DNA of 64,000 nt, from contig NZ_VLLL01000006.1 of NCBI RefSeq assembly GCF_007994225.1, forward strand, positions 496,001 to 560,000, read 5' to 3'. The DNA comes from Stackebrandtia albiflava. Lineage in GTDB: Bacteria > Actinomycetota > Actinomycetes > Mycobacteriales > Micromonosporaceae. Below the pieces are notes generated by a model, which had not been told where the DNA came from, ran no database searches, and saw only the letters and a program-made list of their open reading frames with translations. The translations under genes were made by a program, and so were the position numbers. Shown here piece by piece: positions 1 to 8,894 of this stretch (position 1 is its first letter; every line of letters begins with the position of its first letter).

Positions 1-1
1 C

Positions 2-1198
2 GCGCACGGCGACCAGATCCTCTGCTCCCAATCCACACTGGAGGCATGTACGGAACTGCCCGCCGACGTCACCGCCGTCGACCTGGGCCTGCACCGGCTG
101 CGCGGCTTCGACGACTCGCTGCGGCTGCACCAGCTCACCGCGGTGGACCTGCCGAGCCGGTTCCCGCCACCGGCGACCGAGTCGCGCCACCACAACCTTC
201 CCGCCGACTCCGACCGGTTCATCGGCCGCCGCGACGAACAGTGCCAGTTGATCAGGCTGCTCGACGGGCACCGGCTCGTCAGCGTCACCGCCCTACCCCA
301 GACCGGGAAGTCCCGGCTGGTGTGCCACCTCGGCCGTGAACTCGCCTCCACCTACCGCGACGGCGTCTGGTACGCCGACCTGAGCCGGCACGTCGACCTC
401 GGGGAGGCACTGTCGGCGGCACTGGGACTGCGCGGCGACCCGTTCCGGTCACTGCTCGACGCCGTCATCGAGGTCCTGCGGCACCGGCACTGCCTCCTGG
501 TGCTCGACGACACCCGCACCCAGGACGCCGCCCAGGTGACCCGGCTGCTGGCCGAATGCCAGAAGGTGAGCGTCCTGTCGGCGTCCCGGCACCCGCTCGG
601 GCTCGCCGGGGAGGTGAAGTGGGCGCTGCCGACGATGTCGGTACCCGACGCCGCCGAACTGCTGCGGTCCCGCGCCCGCGCCGCCTCCGGCGGCGTCGAC
701 CCCGGCGACTGCACCGCGCTCGCCCGGTACGTCGACGGCTTCCCGCCCGCTGTCAACGTCCTCGCCGCGGCCGTACCCGTGTTGGGGACCGACGGACTGC
801 TGCGACGGCTCCGGGAGGACCCCCTGAACGTCCTCGACGCCTGCGGGGAACTGTCCACCGTGCTCGACAAGGTGTGCGAGGAGCTGACCCCACGCGCCGC
901 CCACCTGCTGCGCGCCCTTTCGACGTGGCCGACGCCCGCGGGAGTGGACGAGGTGGAGAGACTGTGCGGCGGTTCCGCCGCCGCGCTCGACGCCCTGATC
1001 AACCTGGTGGACGCGTCACTCGTAGACGTGCACCACACCGAGACCGGTGCGGCGTACCGGTTGCCGGCGCCGGTGCGGTGGTACGCCGACGACCGCCGCC
1101 GCCGGGCCGGCGAGTCGAACCCGAGACTGACACCGATGTCGGCCGGGCGCATGCCGTTGCCGCGACTCAGTTGGGCGCAGGCGCTGCCGTCGAGGTGA
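2..1198 (+). CDS. C-terminal part of an adenylate/guanylate cyclase-like protein fused to an NB-ARC-type ATPase domain (5' end outside window)
   Basis: The frame is open from the first bases, so the gene starts upstream and 398 residues are visible. The first ~45 residues resemble the end of a class III nucleotide cyclase domain (LCSQST, then DLGLHRLRGFDDSLRLHQL). A signalling-ATPase module follows, beginning RFIGRRDEQ. Its Walker A is weak (ALPQTGKSR, without the first Gly) and its Walker B is clear (LLVLDD). A winged-helix-like segment runs to about residue 350. This order resembles actinobacterial regulators that couple a cyclase to an AfsR/LuxR-style ATPase. The last ~25 residues look unlike family members and may be a read-through tail. 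Whether either module is active cannot be judged without the N-terminus. Confidence 0.7.
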   Translation, partial: AHGDQILCSQSTLEACTELPADVTAVDLGLHRLRGFDDSLRLHQLTAVDLPSRFPPPATESRHHNLPADSDRFIGRRDEQCQLIRLLDGHRLVSVTALPQTGKSRLVCHLGRELASTYRDGVWYADLSRHVDLGEALSAALGLRGDPFRSLLDAVIEVLRHRHCLLVLDDTRTQDAAQVTRLLAECQKVSVLSASRHPLGLAGEVKWALPTMSVPDAAELLRSRARAASGGVDPGDCTALARYVDGFPPAVNVLAAAVPVLGTDGLLRRLREDPLNVLDACGELSTVLDKVCEELTPRAAHLLRALSTWPTPAGVDEVERLCGGSAAALDALINLVDASLVDVHHTETGAAYRLPAPVRWYADDRRRRAGESNPRLTPMSAGRMPLPRLSWAQALPSR

Positions 1199-1289
1199 AC
1201 ACGTGGGGGACCCGGCGGCGGGCGGCAGCGCGGATGCCCGCCGCCGGGTTCGACGCGGTGTGGTGCCGGCTCCTGCCCCACACCGTGGC

Positions 1290-1317
1290 GGCGGCGGCCC
1301 GGCCCCGGGCCGCCGCC
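1290..1317. terminator. GC-rich hairpin between convergent genes
   Basis: A perfect 13-bp inverted repeat (GGCGGCGGCCCGG / CCGGGCCGCCGCC) lies between two genes that end towards each other. It is probably a bidirectional terminator. No T-tract follows, which is usual in actinobacteria. Confidence 0.6.
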
Positions 1318-1347
1318 CCGTCGTCGCGGTTCGGAATCCTCGAACCG

Positions 1348-3015
1348 TCAGTTCTTACGGGTCTTGCGGACGCCGGCCCGGCCCTCGGTCCACACCCGGT
1401 TCAGCGCGGTCACCGCGAAGCGCCGGCCGGACTCGAAGCCGCCCTCCCAGCGGAAGGACTGCACCTCGGCGCCGGGGTCGTGCGGGACCACCGCGACCAG
1501 GTTCGTCGCGTCCGCCAGGTCGCACTCGTCGGGGTGACCGACCGTCGTGTACACGGCGTACCTGACGATCTCGTCGATGCCCTCACCGCGCCGGTGCGGA
1601 CGCCACTCCACGGTGTACGCGCCGTCGCGCCACTCCACCGAGGACACCTTGGGGGCCTTCGGTGTCCGGCCGCCCAGGTGGGACGACGCCGGAACCAGCG
1701 CCGGACGGCTGTAGTGCTCGTCGCGCAGCAGCGTCATCGCCGACAACTGGTCCTGCCGGACGGGGTTGCCCGAGAAGTAGGCGTTGCCGACGATGTTGGC
1801 GTGCTCCCGGCACAACGTCAGGTGGTTCAGCAGTTCACGCGGGTCCTGCTTCCACTCGGGCGAGACCGTGTCGACGTTGACCTTGTAGGTGGCCTCACCG
1901 AGGTACAGCTGGCAGTCGGTGTTCTCACAGGCGTCGTTCCACCACTCCGCGAGGACCCGGTACGACGCCGCCGGAAGCGACATCGCCCAGTAGATCTGCG
2001 GCAGGATGTAGTCGATCCAGCCCTCCCGCACCCACTTGCGGGTGTCGGCGTACAGGACGTCGTACGTCGGGGCGCCCGCCCGGGTGTCGGAGCCCTCCGG
2101 GTCGTCGGCGATGTTGCGCCAGACACCGAACGGGCTGACCCCGAACCGCACCCACGGCTTGGACTCCTTGACCCGGCGCCCGAACTCCAGGATCAACTGG
2201 TCGGTGTTGTACCGGCGCCAGTCCGCCTTGTCGGTGAAGTCGCCACCGTACTCGGCGAACGCGGCGTCGTCGTCGAAGTCCTCGCCGCCGGCCGGGTACG
2301 GGTAGAAGTAGTCGTCGAAGTGGACGGCGTCGATGTCGTAACGGTCGACGGCGTCCATCATGGCGTCGATGACGTGCGCCCGGACCTCCGGAATGCCCGG
2401 GTTGTAGTACAACCGCCCGGCGGCCCCCACCTTCGGGTAGGGCACCACCCAGTCGGGGTTCTGGCGCGCGGGGTGGCTCTCGTGGAGTTTCGACGGGTCC
2501 GTCCCGGCGTCACCGGACGAGGCCGGCATCGACACCCGGTACGGGTTGAACCAGGCATGGAACTCCATTCCCGCGGCGTGGGTGGCCTCCACCGCGAACG
2601 CCAACGGGTCGTAGCCGGGGTCGCCGCCCTGCTCACCGGTGAGCCAACGTGACCACGGCTCGTGCGAGGACGGCCAGTAGGCGTCGGCGGTGGGACGGAT
2701 CTGCGTGATCACCGCGTTGAACCGGTAGTGCTTGGCGTCGTCGAGCCACCGCAGGTACTCGGCCTGCTGAGTGGCGGCGTCCAGTCCGGTGGTCGACGGC
2801 CAGTCGATGTTGACGACGCCCGCGATCCAGACGGCCCGGAACTGCTCCTTGGGGCGCGCCGGATCGAGTTCGTCGTGCCGGCCCTGCGGCGTCACGGTGT
2901 CGCCCGGGTCGGCGGACGCGCCGGATCCCGTCCACAGTGCGGCGCCGGCGGCGGCCGCTCCTGCCGCGCCCAGCATGGTACGCCGGGACAGTGCGCCGGG
3001 TCGGGTGTCTGGCAT
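1348..3015 (-). CDS. Tat-exported glycoside hydrolase family 10-like protein (GHL10/YngK, DUF187 type)
   Basis: About 555 residues. The N-terminus has a twin-arginine signal (LSRRTMLGAAGAAAAGAALW), so the protein should be folded before export. The catalytic TIM-barrel-like region begins QFRAVWIAGVVNIDWPS and continues through ITQIRPTADAYWPS, FHAWFNPYRV and VHFDDYFYP. These are signatures of the GHL10 family of predicted polysaccharide hydrolases. A C-terminal fibronectin-like segment follows. I chose the ATG at 3015 because AGGAG lies 6 nt upstream; the ATG 18 nt further upstream has no such site. The substrate is unknown, and cell-wall or exopolysaccharide is inference. It is convergent with the preceding gene. 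Confidence 0.85.
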   Translation of the reverse strand: MPDTRPGALSRRTMLGAAGAAAAGAALWTGSGASADPGDTVTPQGRHDELDPARPKEQFRAVWIAGVVNIDWPSTTGLDAATQQAEYLRWLDDAKHYRFNAVITQIRPTADAYWPSSHEPWSRWLTGEQGGDPGYDPLAFAVEATHAAGMEFHAWFNPYRVSMPASSGDAGTDPSKLHESHPARQNPDWVVPYPKVGAAGRLYYNPGIPEVRAHVIDAMMDAVDRYDIDAVHFDDYFYPYPAGGEDFDDDAAFAEYGGDFTDKADWRRYNTDQLILEFGRRVKESKPWVRFGVSPFGVWRNIADDPEGSDTRAGAPTYDVLYADTRKWVREGWIDYILPQIYWAMSLPAASYRVLAEWWNDACENTDCQLYLGEATYKVNVDTVSPEWKQDPRELLNHLTLCREHANIVGNAYFSGNPVRQDQLSAMTLLRDEHYSRPALVPASSHLGGRTPKAPKVSSVEWRDGAYTVEWRPHRRGEGIDEIVRYAVYTTVGHPDECDLADATNLVAVVPHDPGAEVQSFRWEGGFESGRRFAVTALNRVWTEGRAGVRKTRKN

Positions 3016-3428
3016 CTGCCGCTCCTGTTCCACAAATGTAGAGAACTATCGATGGGTGGATCAGCATTGCAGATTTCCTTCGGGAAAGGAACCCCGTCGC
3101 CGGGCCACACCACCGGGCGCACGCCACGGCGGGACGGTGGGGCGGGCGGGGCACCCCACCGGCGGGAACGCGGGGGCCGCCACTCCTCCTCCCCATGGCG
3201 TCGAGCCTATGCCGGTGAACGGTCCGTGGGAAACCCCGATACGCGGGCCTGTGGACAACGACGGCATTGTGGATAACCGGCCGGTGGAAGGCGTTCGGTG
3301 GCGCCGTGCGTCGTTCGGCCACCGCCGTTCCGCCGAGCCTCGCCGACCACCGCGGCCACTCCCGAGGACCGCAGCCATCCCCGAGGACCGCCGCCACCGC
3401 GACGGTGCCCGAGGATCGCGCCGGCCGG
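3016..3428. other. 413-bp intergenic region with two DnaA-box matches and a short triplicated motif
   Basis: No convincing gene is seen. On the minus strand it contains TTGTCCACA (3250-3258) and TTATCCACA (3268-3276), both exact DnaA-box forms, 18 bp apart. It also contains three copies of CCCGAGGAYCGC at 3361, 3380 and 3408. Long ORFs across it have no recognisable content. Confidence 0.45.
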
Positions 3429-3920
3429 TCAGCCCGCCGGGCGCAGTGAGTCCACGTCGGCCAGCGACCACACACCCAACTCCGGGAAGTCGCCGTACGA
3501 CACCATCGCCGCCACGCCCGACCACCGCGCACCGGTCGCCTCCACGAGGTCCTTCACCGCCGCGGCCTGCGCTCCGGTCTCCACGACGTCGTCCACCAGC
3601 AGCACCCGGTCGGAGGCGTCCGGCCGGCCCGCGACCGTCGCCAACATGATCCGCCCGTCGGGCTGCGGAAGCTTCTGCACACCCAGCATCCCCACCCCGA
3701 AGACGTTCGCCACCAGTGGTGCCAGCAGATACCCCGACGACTGCACGCCCGCGACCAGCGTCGGCGGCTCCCCCCTATGCAGGTCCGCGAGCGCCGCGCC
3801 CAGTCGGCTCAGCAGGCGTGCGTCGGTCCACCACGCCAGGGTCGCCAGGCGGTCGCCGTCCCAGCGGGTGGCGGCGGCCAACACCTCCACCGCGGAATCG
3901 GCCGTCACCGGCAACCGCAT
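3429..3920 (-). CDS. Purine-type phosphoribosyltransferase family protein
   Basis: 163 residues. The PRPP-binding signature is intact (RVLLVDDVVETGAQA), with the two acidic residues and the TG loop typical of type I phosphoribosyltransferases. VAGVQSSGYLLAPLVA corresponds to the pyrophosphate-loop region. It overlaps the 3' end of the upstream dacB gene by 16 bp, so the two are probably translationally coupled. In many actinobacteria dacB is followed by tilS and hpt. Here tilS is missing and this is a shorter, more divergent phosphoribosyltransferase, so I do not assign hpt. The purine substrate is inferred. Confidence 0.75.
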   Translation of the reverse strand: MRLPVTADSAVEVLAAATRWDGDRLATLAWWTDARLLSRLGAALADLHRGEPPTLVAGVQSSGYLLAPLVANVFGVGMLGVQKLPQPDGRIMLATVAGRPDASDRVLLVDDVVETGAQAAAVKDLVEATGARWSGVAAMVSYGDFPELGVWSLADVDSLRPAG

Positions 3921-5335
3921 TCGGCCAGCACGGTGGCGAAGGCGTCGATCGCCGCCTCCGCCTCGAAAAGGTTGCCGCGGTCGTTGACGATCACCGCGAA
4001 CGTCAACCACCGGCCGTCGGCGTCCACGACCATCCCGGTCAGTGAACTGACCTTCGACAGCGTCCCGGTCTTGGCGCGGACCTCGCCGTGCGCGGCCCGG
4101 TCGTCGTCGAACCGGTGCCACAGCGAACCGCTGTGGCCGGCGACCGCCATCGTCGCGGCGAGGCCGCTCAACTCCGGGTGCTCCCCCGACGCCGCCACCG
4201 ACACCAGTGACGCCAGCAGCCCGGCCGACAGCCTGTTGTCCTTGGACAGGCCGCTGCCGTCCTTCAGGACCATCCCGTCGACCGGAAGCCCCAGGTCGGC
4301 GAGCACGCGCATCGTGGCGGCGGCACCACCGGCGAAACTGCCGGGTTCGCCGGTCGCCAACGCCGCCTGGCGGGCGAGCGCGTCGGTCAGCAGGTTGTCG
4401 GAGGTGAGCATCGCGTACTCCGACAACCGCTGCATCGTCGGTGAGTACACGACACCCAACTCGGTGGCGCCGTCCGGCGCCGTGCCCGCCACGACCTCAC
4501 CGGCGCCGATCAGCGCCGCGAATGTGTCCGCCGCGTGTCGCGTCGGGTCGCCGTGCCGGGCCGACGGCGAGTCCGGGCCGTCCTTGTCCACGCGCCCGCC
4601 GTCGAGCATGAGGGGCGTCACCTGCGCGGTGTAACCGTCCCGCACGTCGGCCGCCGCGACTCCGGGCGCCACGCCGTCGTCGGCGGCGAACACGGAGGTG
4701 TCGACGACCAGCGTCGCGGGCGACTCGCCGTTCAGGGCGGTGAGGACCTGCTCCGCGAGGTCGGACAGTTCGGCGGCACCGTGGTAGAAGCCGTCGCCGT
4801 CCTCGGTCAGGGTGACGTCGCCGCCCGCCACCAACACCACCCGGCCGTCCTCACCGGCCACCACGCGGGTCGGTATCCGGTAGGCCGAGCCGCGGGTCGC
4901 CAGGACGGCCGCGGCCGTGGCGGCCTTCGTCGACGACGCGGGGATCAACGCGGTCTCGGAGCCCCGGCCGTACAGTTCGTCGCCGGTGAGGCCGTCCCGC
5001 ACCGACACGCTCAGGTCGCCGTCGAGCGCCGACGAGTCCAGCAGCGGGTCGAGGACGGCGGCCAGGCCGTCGGCCGTGGGCATCGGTGCCTCCGCGGCCG
5101 GGCCCGTGAACGGCTCGGGCGCGCTCACCGCGGACAGATGTGGCCAACGCAACACGCCGTTCTCGGGAGGCGGCGTAAGGTCCACCACGGAGACGAACAC
5201 GGCCGCACCGACCGCCAGCACCAGCGAGGACACGACCGCCACCGCGGGCCACCGGCGGCGGGCGGGGGTCTCGTCCGGCTCCCCGTGTGGTGCATCACTC
5301 TGATCAGCAGGGCTGTTATCTACGCTTATGGCCAC
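3905..5335 (-). CDS. dacB: D-alanyl-D-alanine carboxypeptidase/endopeptidase (PBP4 family, peptidase S13)
   Basis: 476 residues with an N-terminal cytoplasmic stretch and one membrane anchor (PAVAVVSSLVLAVGAAVFVSVV). All three penicilloyl-serine-transferase motifs are visible: SxxK as SSTK, SxN as SDN, and KTG within RAKTGTLSKVSS. The family trims pentapeptide stems or cleaves peptidoglycan cross-links outside the membrane. It is divergent from ppa, as in many actinobacteria, and leads the two-gene unit with the phosphoribosyltransferase. The start is GTG at 5335 and no strong ribosome-binding site is seen. Confidence 0.9.
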   Translation of the reverse strand: MAISVDNSPADQSDAPHGEPDETPARRRWPAVAVVSSLVLAVGAAVFVSVVDLTPPPENGVLRWPHLSAVSAPEPFTGPAAEAPMPTADGLAAVLDPLLDSSALDGDLSVSVRDGLTGDELYGRGSETALIPASSTKAATAAAVLATRGSAYRIPTRVVAGEDGRVVLVAGGDVTLTEDGDGFYHGAAELSDLAEQVLTALNGESPATLVVDTSVFAADDGVAPGVAAADVRDGYTAQVTPLMLDGGRVDKDGPDSPSARHGDPTRHAADTFAALIGAGEVVAGTAPDGATELGVVYSPTMQRLSEYAMLTSDNLLTDALARQAALATGEPGSFAGGAAATMRVLADLGLPVDGMVLKDGSGLSKDNRLSAGLLASLVSVAASGEHPELSGLAATMAVAGHSGSLWHRFDDDRAAHGEVRAKTGTLSKVSSLTGMVVDADGRWLTFAVIVNDRGNLFEAEAAIDAFATVLAECGCR

Positions 5336-5390
5336 TGAGTGAGACTACTTGCGATACCCGTCCAGTCATCGAACAGTCAGGGGAGGCGCC

Positions 5391-5903
5391 GTGGAGTTCG
5401 ACGTCACCATCGAGATTCCCAAGGGGAACCGAAACAAGTACGAAGTGGATCACGCCACCGGGCGGATCCGGCTCGACCGGACCCTGTTCACCGCCACCCA
5501 GTACCCGGCCGACTACGGATTCATCGAGGACACGCTCGGTGAGGACGGCGACCCGCTGGACGCCCTGGTGTTGGTTCCGGAGCCGACGTTCCCCGGCTGC
5601 CTGATCCGGGCGCGCGCCATCGGGATGTTCCGGATGCGGGACGAGAAGGGCGGCGACGACAAGGTGCTGTGTGTCCCGGCCGAGGACCCCCGGCAGGAAC
5701 ACCTGCGCGACATCCACCACGTGCCGGAGTTCGACCGGATGGAGATCGAGCACTTCTTCACGGTGTACAAGGACCTGGAGCCCGGCAAGAGCGTCGAGGG
5801 CGCCACATGGGTGGGGCGGGTCGCCGCGGAGGAGGAGATCCGCCGTTCGGTACAGCGCGAGATCGACCGTAAGGCCGCCGAGGGCGGCACGGAAGGTCAC
5901 TGA
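5391..5903 (+). CDS. ppa: Inorganic pyrophosphatase
   Basis: 170 residues, the usual length of a bacterial family I soluble pyrophosphatase. The hallmark sequence is present: [11 protein letters not shown], then [24 protein letters not shown], with the Asp cluster DGDPLD that binds catalytic metal. The enzyme hydrolyses pyrophosphate in the cytoplasm and drives biosynthetic reactions forward. I chose the GTG at 5391 because GGGGAGG lies 4 nt upstream and [10 protein letters not shown] is the conserved N-terminus. Longer in-frame starts are unlikely. Confidence 0.97.
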   Translation: MEFDVTIEIPKGNRNKYEVDHATGRIRLDRTLFTATQYPADYGFIEDTLGEDGDPLDALVLVPEPTFPGCLIRARAIGMFRMRDEKGGDDKVLCVPAEDPRQEHLRDIHHVPEFDRMEIEHFFTVYKDLEPGKSVEGATWVGRVAAEEEIRRSVQREIDRKAAEGGTEGH

Positions 5904-5997
5904 CCGGTCGGCCGAACCGGCAGGTCGTGGGGGCGGGATGCCGCGGAGGATACGGGCGAGGGGCGCAGACCGGACAAACCGGTTCGGGATCGTCGGG

Positions 5998-6009
5998 TAG
6001 GGTCGCGCC
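5998..6009 (+). promoter_or_regulatory. Leaderless promoter -10 (TAGGGT) immediately before the scramblase-like gene
   Basis: TAGGGT, then 6 nt, then ATG. This is the actinobacterial leaderless arrangement (TANNNT ending 6-7 nt before the start codon). No Shine-Dalgarno sequence is present. Confidence 0.5.
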
Positions 6010-7248
6010 ATGGCACAGACCCCTCCAGGCTGGTATCCCGACCCTTCGCAGCCCGGTCGGCAGCGTTACTTCGACGGCAACCAGTGGACCGAGCACGTTC
6101 ACGACTCGCAGCAGCCCGCTTCCGGGCAGAGTCCGCAACAGTCGCAGGCGGAGGCCGGTGACCAGCGGGACCGGACACCGTCGCAGGGGCAACCGGTGAC
6201 CACCGACCCCGCCGGCCGGCAGGCACACCAGGTGCCCTCCCAGGCCCAACCGGTGAACCACATCCCGGCCGAGGGTTACGCCGCACAACAGGCACAGCCG
6301 CAGGGTCAGGTGTACGGGCAGGGTGGTCAGCCGCAGCATCAGCAGCCGCAGGGTCAGGTGTACGGGCAGGGTGGCCAGCCGCAGCACCAGCAGCCGCAGG
6401 GTCAGGTCTACGGCCAGGGCGGCCAACCGCAGCCGCAGGGCCAGGTGTACGGCCAGGGCGGTCAGCCACAACATCAGCAGCACGGCGGCCAGGTCTACGG
6501 CCACCAGCACGCCGGCGCTCCGCCGCAGCAGCCCGAACAGTCGCAGTTGGAGAAGATCGCCGAACTGGACGTCTCCGGCCACCACGACCCGGGGGCCGTC
6601 CAGCGGCAGGTCCAGATGGCCGGTGGCGGCCCGACGGTCCAGGGCGGCGGCACGCTGTTCAGCGAACCGGTCCTGGTGGTCAACCAGAAGACGAAGCTGG
6701 TCGAGATCAACAACGAGTACTCGGTGTTCAACCAGCACGGCCAGCAGGTCGCGGCGGTGGTGCAGGTCGGCCAGAGCGCCCTGAAGAAGGCGGTCCGCTT
6801 CCTCGGCAGCTACGACCAGTTCTTCACGCACAAGCTGGAGGTCCGGGACGGGCACGGCCAGGTGCTGCTGCGTGTCACGCGCCCCCGGAAGGTCTTCAAG
6901 TCGCGGATCATCGTCGAACGCGGCGACGGTTCGGCCGTCGGCGAGATCCAGCAGCTCAACATGGTCGGCAAGATCAACTTCTCGATGCAGGTCGACGGTC
7001 AGGAGTACGGCCAGATCCGCGGCGAGAACTGGCGGGCGTGGAACTTCGCGATCGTCGACCACACCGGCGCGGAGGTCGCCCGCATCACCAAGACCTTCGA
7101 GGGCATCGCCAAGACCCTCTTCACCACGGCCGACAACTACGTGTTGCAGATCCACCGGCCGCTGCAGGAGCCGCTGCGTTCCCTCGTGGTGGCCTCGGCG
7201 CTGACCGTGGACACCGCCCTGAAGCAGGACGACCGCGGCCTGGGCTGA
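6010..7248 (+). CDS. DUF2510 plus Gln/Gly repeat plus phospholipid-scramblase-related (LURP-one-like) protein
   Basis: 412 residues in three parts. Residues 1-35 are a DUF2510 motif (PPGWYPDPSQPGRQRYFDGNQWTEH), a short Trp-rich module common in actinobacterial membrane-associated proteins. Residues ~40-180 are low-complexity Gln-rich sequence with four copies of PQGQVYGQGGQPQ. Residues ~215-400 are a scramblase/LURP-one-like beta barrel (LVVNQKTKLVEINNEYSVFN, GSYDQFFTHKLEVRD, RAWNFAIVDHTGAEVARITK). The C-terminus lacks an obvious membrane helix. The true function of bacterial members is unclear. It converges on the DHA2 exporter gene with only 2 bp between them. Confidence 0.8.
   Translation: MAQTPPGWYPDPSQPGRQRYFDGNQWTEHVHDSQQPASGQSPQQSQAEAGDQRDRTPSQGQPVTTDPAGRQAHQVPSQAQPVNHIPAEGYAAQQAQPQGQVYGQGGQPQHQQPQGQVYGQGGQPQHQQPQGQVYGQGGQPQPQGQVYGQGGQPQHQQHGGQVYGHQHAGAPPQQPEQSQLEKIAELDVSGHHDPGAVQRQVQMAGGGPTVQGGGTLFSEPVLVVNQKTKLVEINNEYSVFNQHGQQVAAVVQVGQSALKKAVRFLGSYDQFFTHKLEVRDGHGQVLLRVTRPRKVFKSRIIVERGDGSAVGEIQQLNMVGKINFSMQVDGQEYGQIRGENWRAWNFAIVDHTGAEVARITKTFEGIAKTLFTTADNYVLQIHRPLQEPLRSLVVASALTVDTALKQDDRGLG
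6298..6510 (+). repeat. In-frame 48-bp tandem repeat within the scramblase-like gene
   Basis: Near-identical 48-bp units start at 6298, 6346 and 6433, with a shortened 39-bp unit at 6394. They encode PQGQVYGQGGQPQHQQ-type repeats, followed by a degenerate remnant. All unit lengths are multiples of three, so the copy number can change without breaking the frame. Confidence 0.85.
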
Positions 7249-7250
7249 CG

Positions 7251-8840
7251 TCACGGCACGGCGGTGCCGTCCCCGGGGCGGGCCGTCGCGCCCACCTGGT
7301 GTCGCAGTTCCTCGTCGGGAAGCAGCAACGCGACGACGACCGCCAGCGCCGCCACCACCGCCGCGATCAGGAAGATGTGGTCGAGCGCGGTGACGAACGC
7401 CTGTTGCACGGCCTCTCGCAGCGGCGCCGGGAACGCCAGGATCGTCGTGGGGTCCTGCAGCAGCGCGTCACCGCCGGCGGCCTCCTGTTGGGCGGCGAAC
7501 GCGGCTGCCTCCTCCGGCGGCAACTGCGCCAGCGCCGACGGCAGCGACTCCCGCAGTGAACGGTCGACCTGCGCGGTCATGACGGCGCCCATCGCGGCGA
7601 CCCCGAACGACCCGCCCAGCGACCGGAAGAACGTGGCCGTCGACGTGCCCGCCCCCAGGTCGGAGGGCGCGACGGAGTTCTGCACCGCCAACACCAGCGG
7701 TTGCATGAACATGCCCAGCCCGATACCGAGCACCGCCATGAACGTGAACGTCTGCCACAGCGGCGTGTCGGTGTGGAGGCCGGTGAACAACGCCAATCCG
7801 GCGGTACTGAGCACCGCGCCCGCCACGATGAACCACTTGTAGCGTCCGATGTGGCTGATCAGCCGGCCTGACACGATCGACGTGAACACCACGCCCAGCA
7901 TCATCGGCAACATCATCAGCCCGGAGTCGGTCGGCGAGTAGCCCCGTACCAGTTGCAGGTACATGGGCACGTAGATGATCCCGCCGAACATCGCCACACC
8001 CAGCGTGAACGATCCGATGTTGGCCAGGGAGAAGGTGCCGCGCCGGAACAGGCGCAGCGGCAGGATCGGTTCGGCCGCGCGGGTCTGGGCGAACACGAAC
8101 GCCACCGCCAGCACCGCGCCCGCGACGAACAGCCCGATGATCACGCCCGAGTCCCACGGGTACTGCTCGCCGCCCCACGACGTCGCCAGCAGCAGGCACA
8201 CCACCGACGTCACCATGAGCACCGCGCCCACGTAGTCGATGCGGTGCGGCCGGCGCGGCGTGTCCACCAGCCGCAACACCCGGGCGATGACGATCATCGC
8301 GGCGATCCCGGTCGGCAGGTTGATGTAGAAGATCCACCGCCAGTCGACGTCGGCGAGCCAGCCGCCCAACAACGGACCCGCGACACTGGACGTCCCGAAC
8401 ACCGCGCCGAAGAACCCCTGGTAGCGGCCCCGGTCGCGGGGCGACACCACGTCCGACACGACGGTGAAGGCCAAGGTCATCAACCCGCCGGCGCCGAGGC
8501 CCTGCACACCTCGGAAGATCACCAGTTGCAGCATGTTCTGGCTGATCCCGGCCAGCAGCGAACCCAGCAGGAACACCCCGATGGCGAACAACAGGACCGG
8601 CCGCCGCCCGTAGATGTCGGACATCTTCCCGTACAGCGGGGTGGACGCGGTGGCGGCGACCAGGTACGCGGTCACGACCCAGGCGTACTGGTCGAGCCCG
8701 CCCAGCGACCCCACGATCGTGGGCAGCGCGGTACCGACGATGGTCTGGTCGAGGGCCGCCAGCAGCATCGTGAGCATGAGACCGGCCAGCAGGGCGTAGA
8801 ACTGCCGGGCGGGCAACGGTCCGGCCGGTGGCGGAGTCAT
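7251..8840 (-). CDS. DHA2-family MFS drug:H+ antiporter (14 transmembrane helices)
   Basis: 529 residues with a QacA/EmrB-type layout. The start LLAALDQTIVGTALPTIV carries the conserved D and the helix 1 pattern of the family. Motif A appears as GKMSDIYGRRP, and helix 5 contains GVQGLGAGGLMTLAF with the antiporter motif C region close by. The length and hydrophobicity fit 14 helices. The probable role is proton-driven export of drugs or secondary metabolites. No dedicated regulator adjoins it. A TATCGT box 6 nt before ATG suggests leaderless transcription. Confidence 0.9.
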   Translation of the reverse strand: MTPPPAGPLPARQFYALLAGLMLTMLLAALDQTIVGTALPTIVGSLGGLDQYAWVVTAYLVAATASTPLYGKMSDIYGRRPVLLFAIGVFLLGSLLAGISQNMLQLVIFRGVQGLGAGGLMTLAFTVVSDVVSPRDRGRYQGFFGAVFGTSSVAGPLLGGWLADVDWRWIFYINLPTGIAAMIVIARVLRLVDTPRRPHRIDYVGAVLMVTSVVCLLLATSWGGEQYPWDSGVIIGLFVAGAVLAVAFVFAQTRAAEPILPLRLFRRGTFSLANIGSFTLGVAMFGGIIYVPMYLQLVRGYSPTDSGLMMLPMMLGVVFTSIVSGRLISHIGRYKWFIVAGAVLSTAGLALFTGLHTDTPLWQTFTFMAVLGIGLGMFMQPLVLAVQNSVAPSDLGAGTSTATFFRSLGGSFGVAAMGAVMTAQVDRSLRESLPSALAQLPPEEAAAFAAQQEAAGGDALLQDPTTILAFPAPLREAVQQAFVTALDHIFLIAAVVAALAVVVALLLPDEELRHQVGATARPGDGTAVP

Positions 8841-8846
8841 GGAACG

Positions 8847-8852
8847 ACGATA
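8847..8852 (-). promoter_or_regulatory. Leaderless -10 (TATCGT) for the DHA2 exporter
   Basis: On the minus strand TATCGT is followed by CGTTCC and then the ATG at 8840. No ribosome-binding site is present. Confidence 0.45.
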
Positions 8853-8894
8853 AGCGGAGTGTCCCCGCCGTCAGGCGGTTTCGCGGTAGGCGGT

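Noticed and set aside
556-2652. 698-residue plus-strand ORF opposite the glycosidase
   Set aside because: Arg/Ala/Gly-rich composition and antisense position mark it as a shadow of the GH10-like and cyclase/ATPase genes.
3250-3276. Chromosomal replication origin
   Set aside because: Only two DnaA boxes, no AT-rich unwinding element and no dnaA, dnaN or recF nearby.
3061-3525. Minus ORF of 154 residues between glycosidase and phosphoribosyltransferase
   Set aside because: Arg/Gly-rich with no recognisable fold and overlapping a real gene; likely non-coding.
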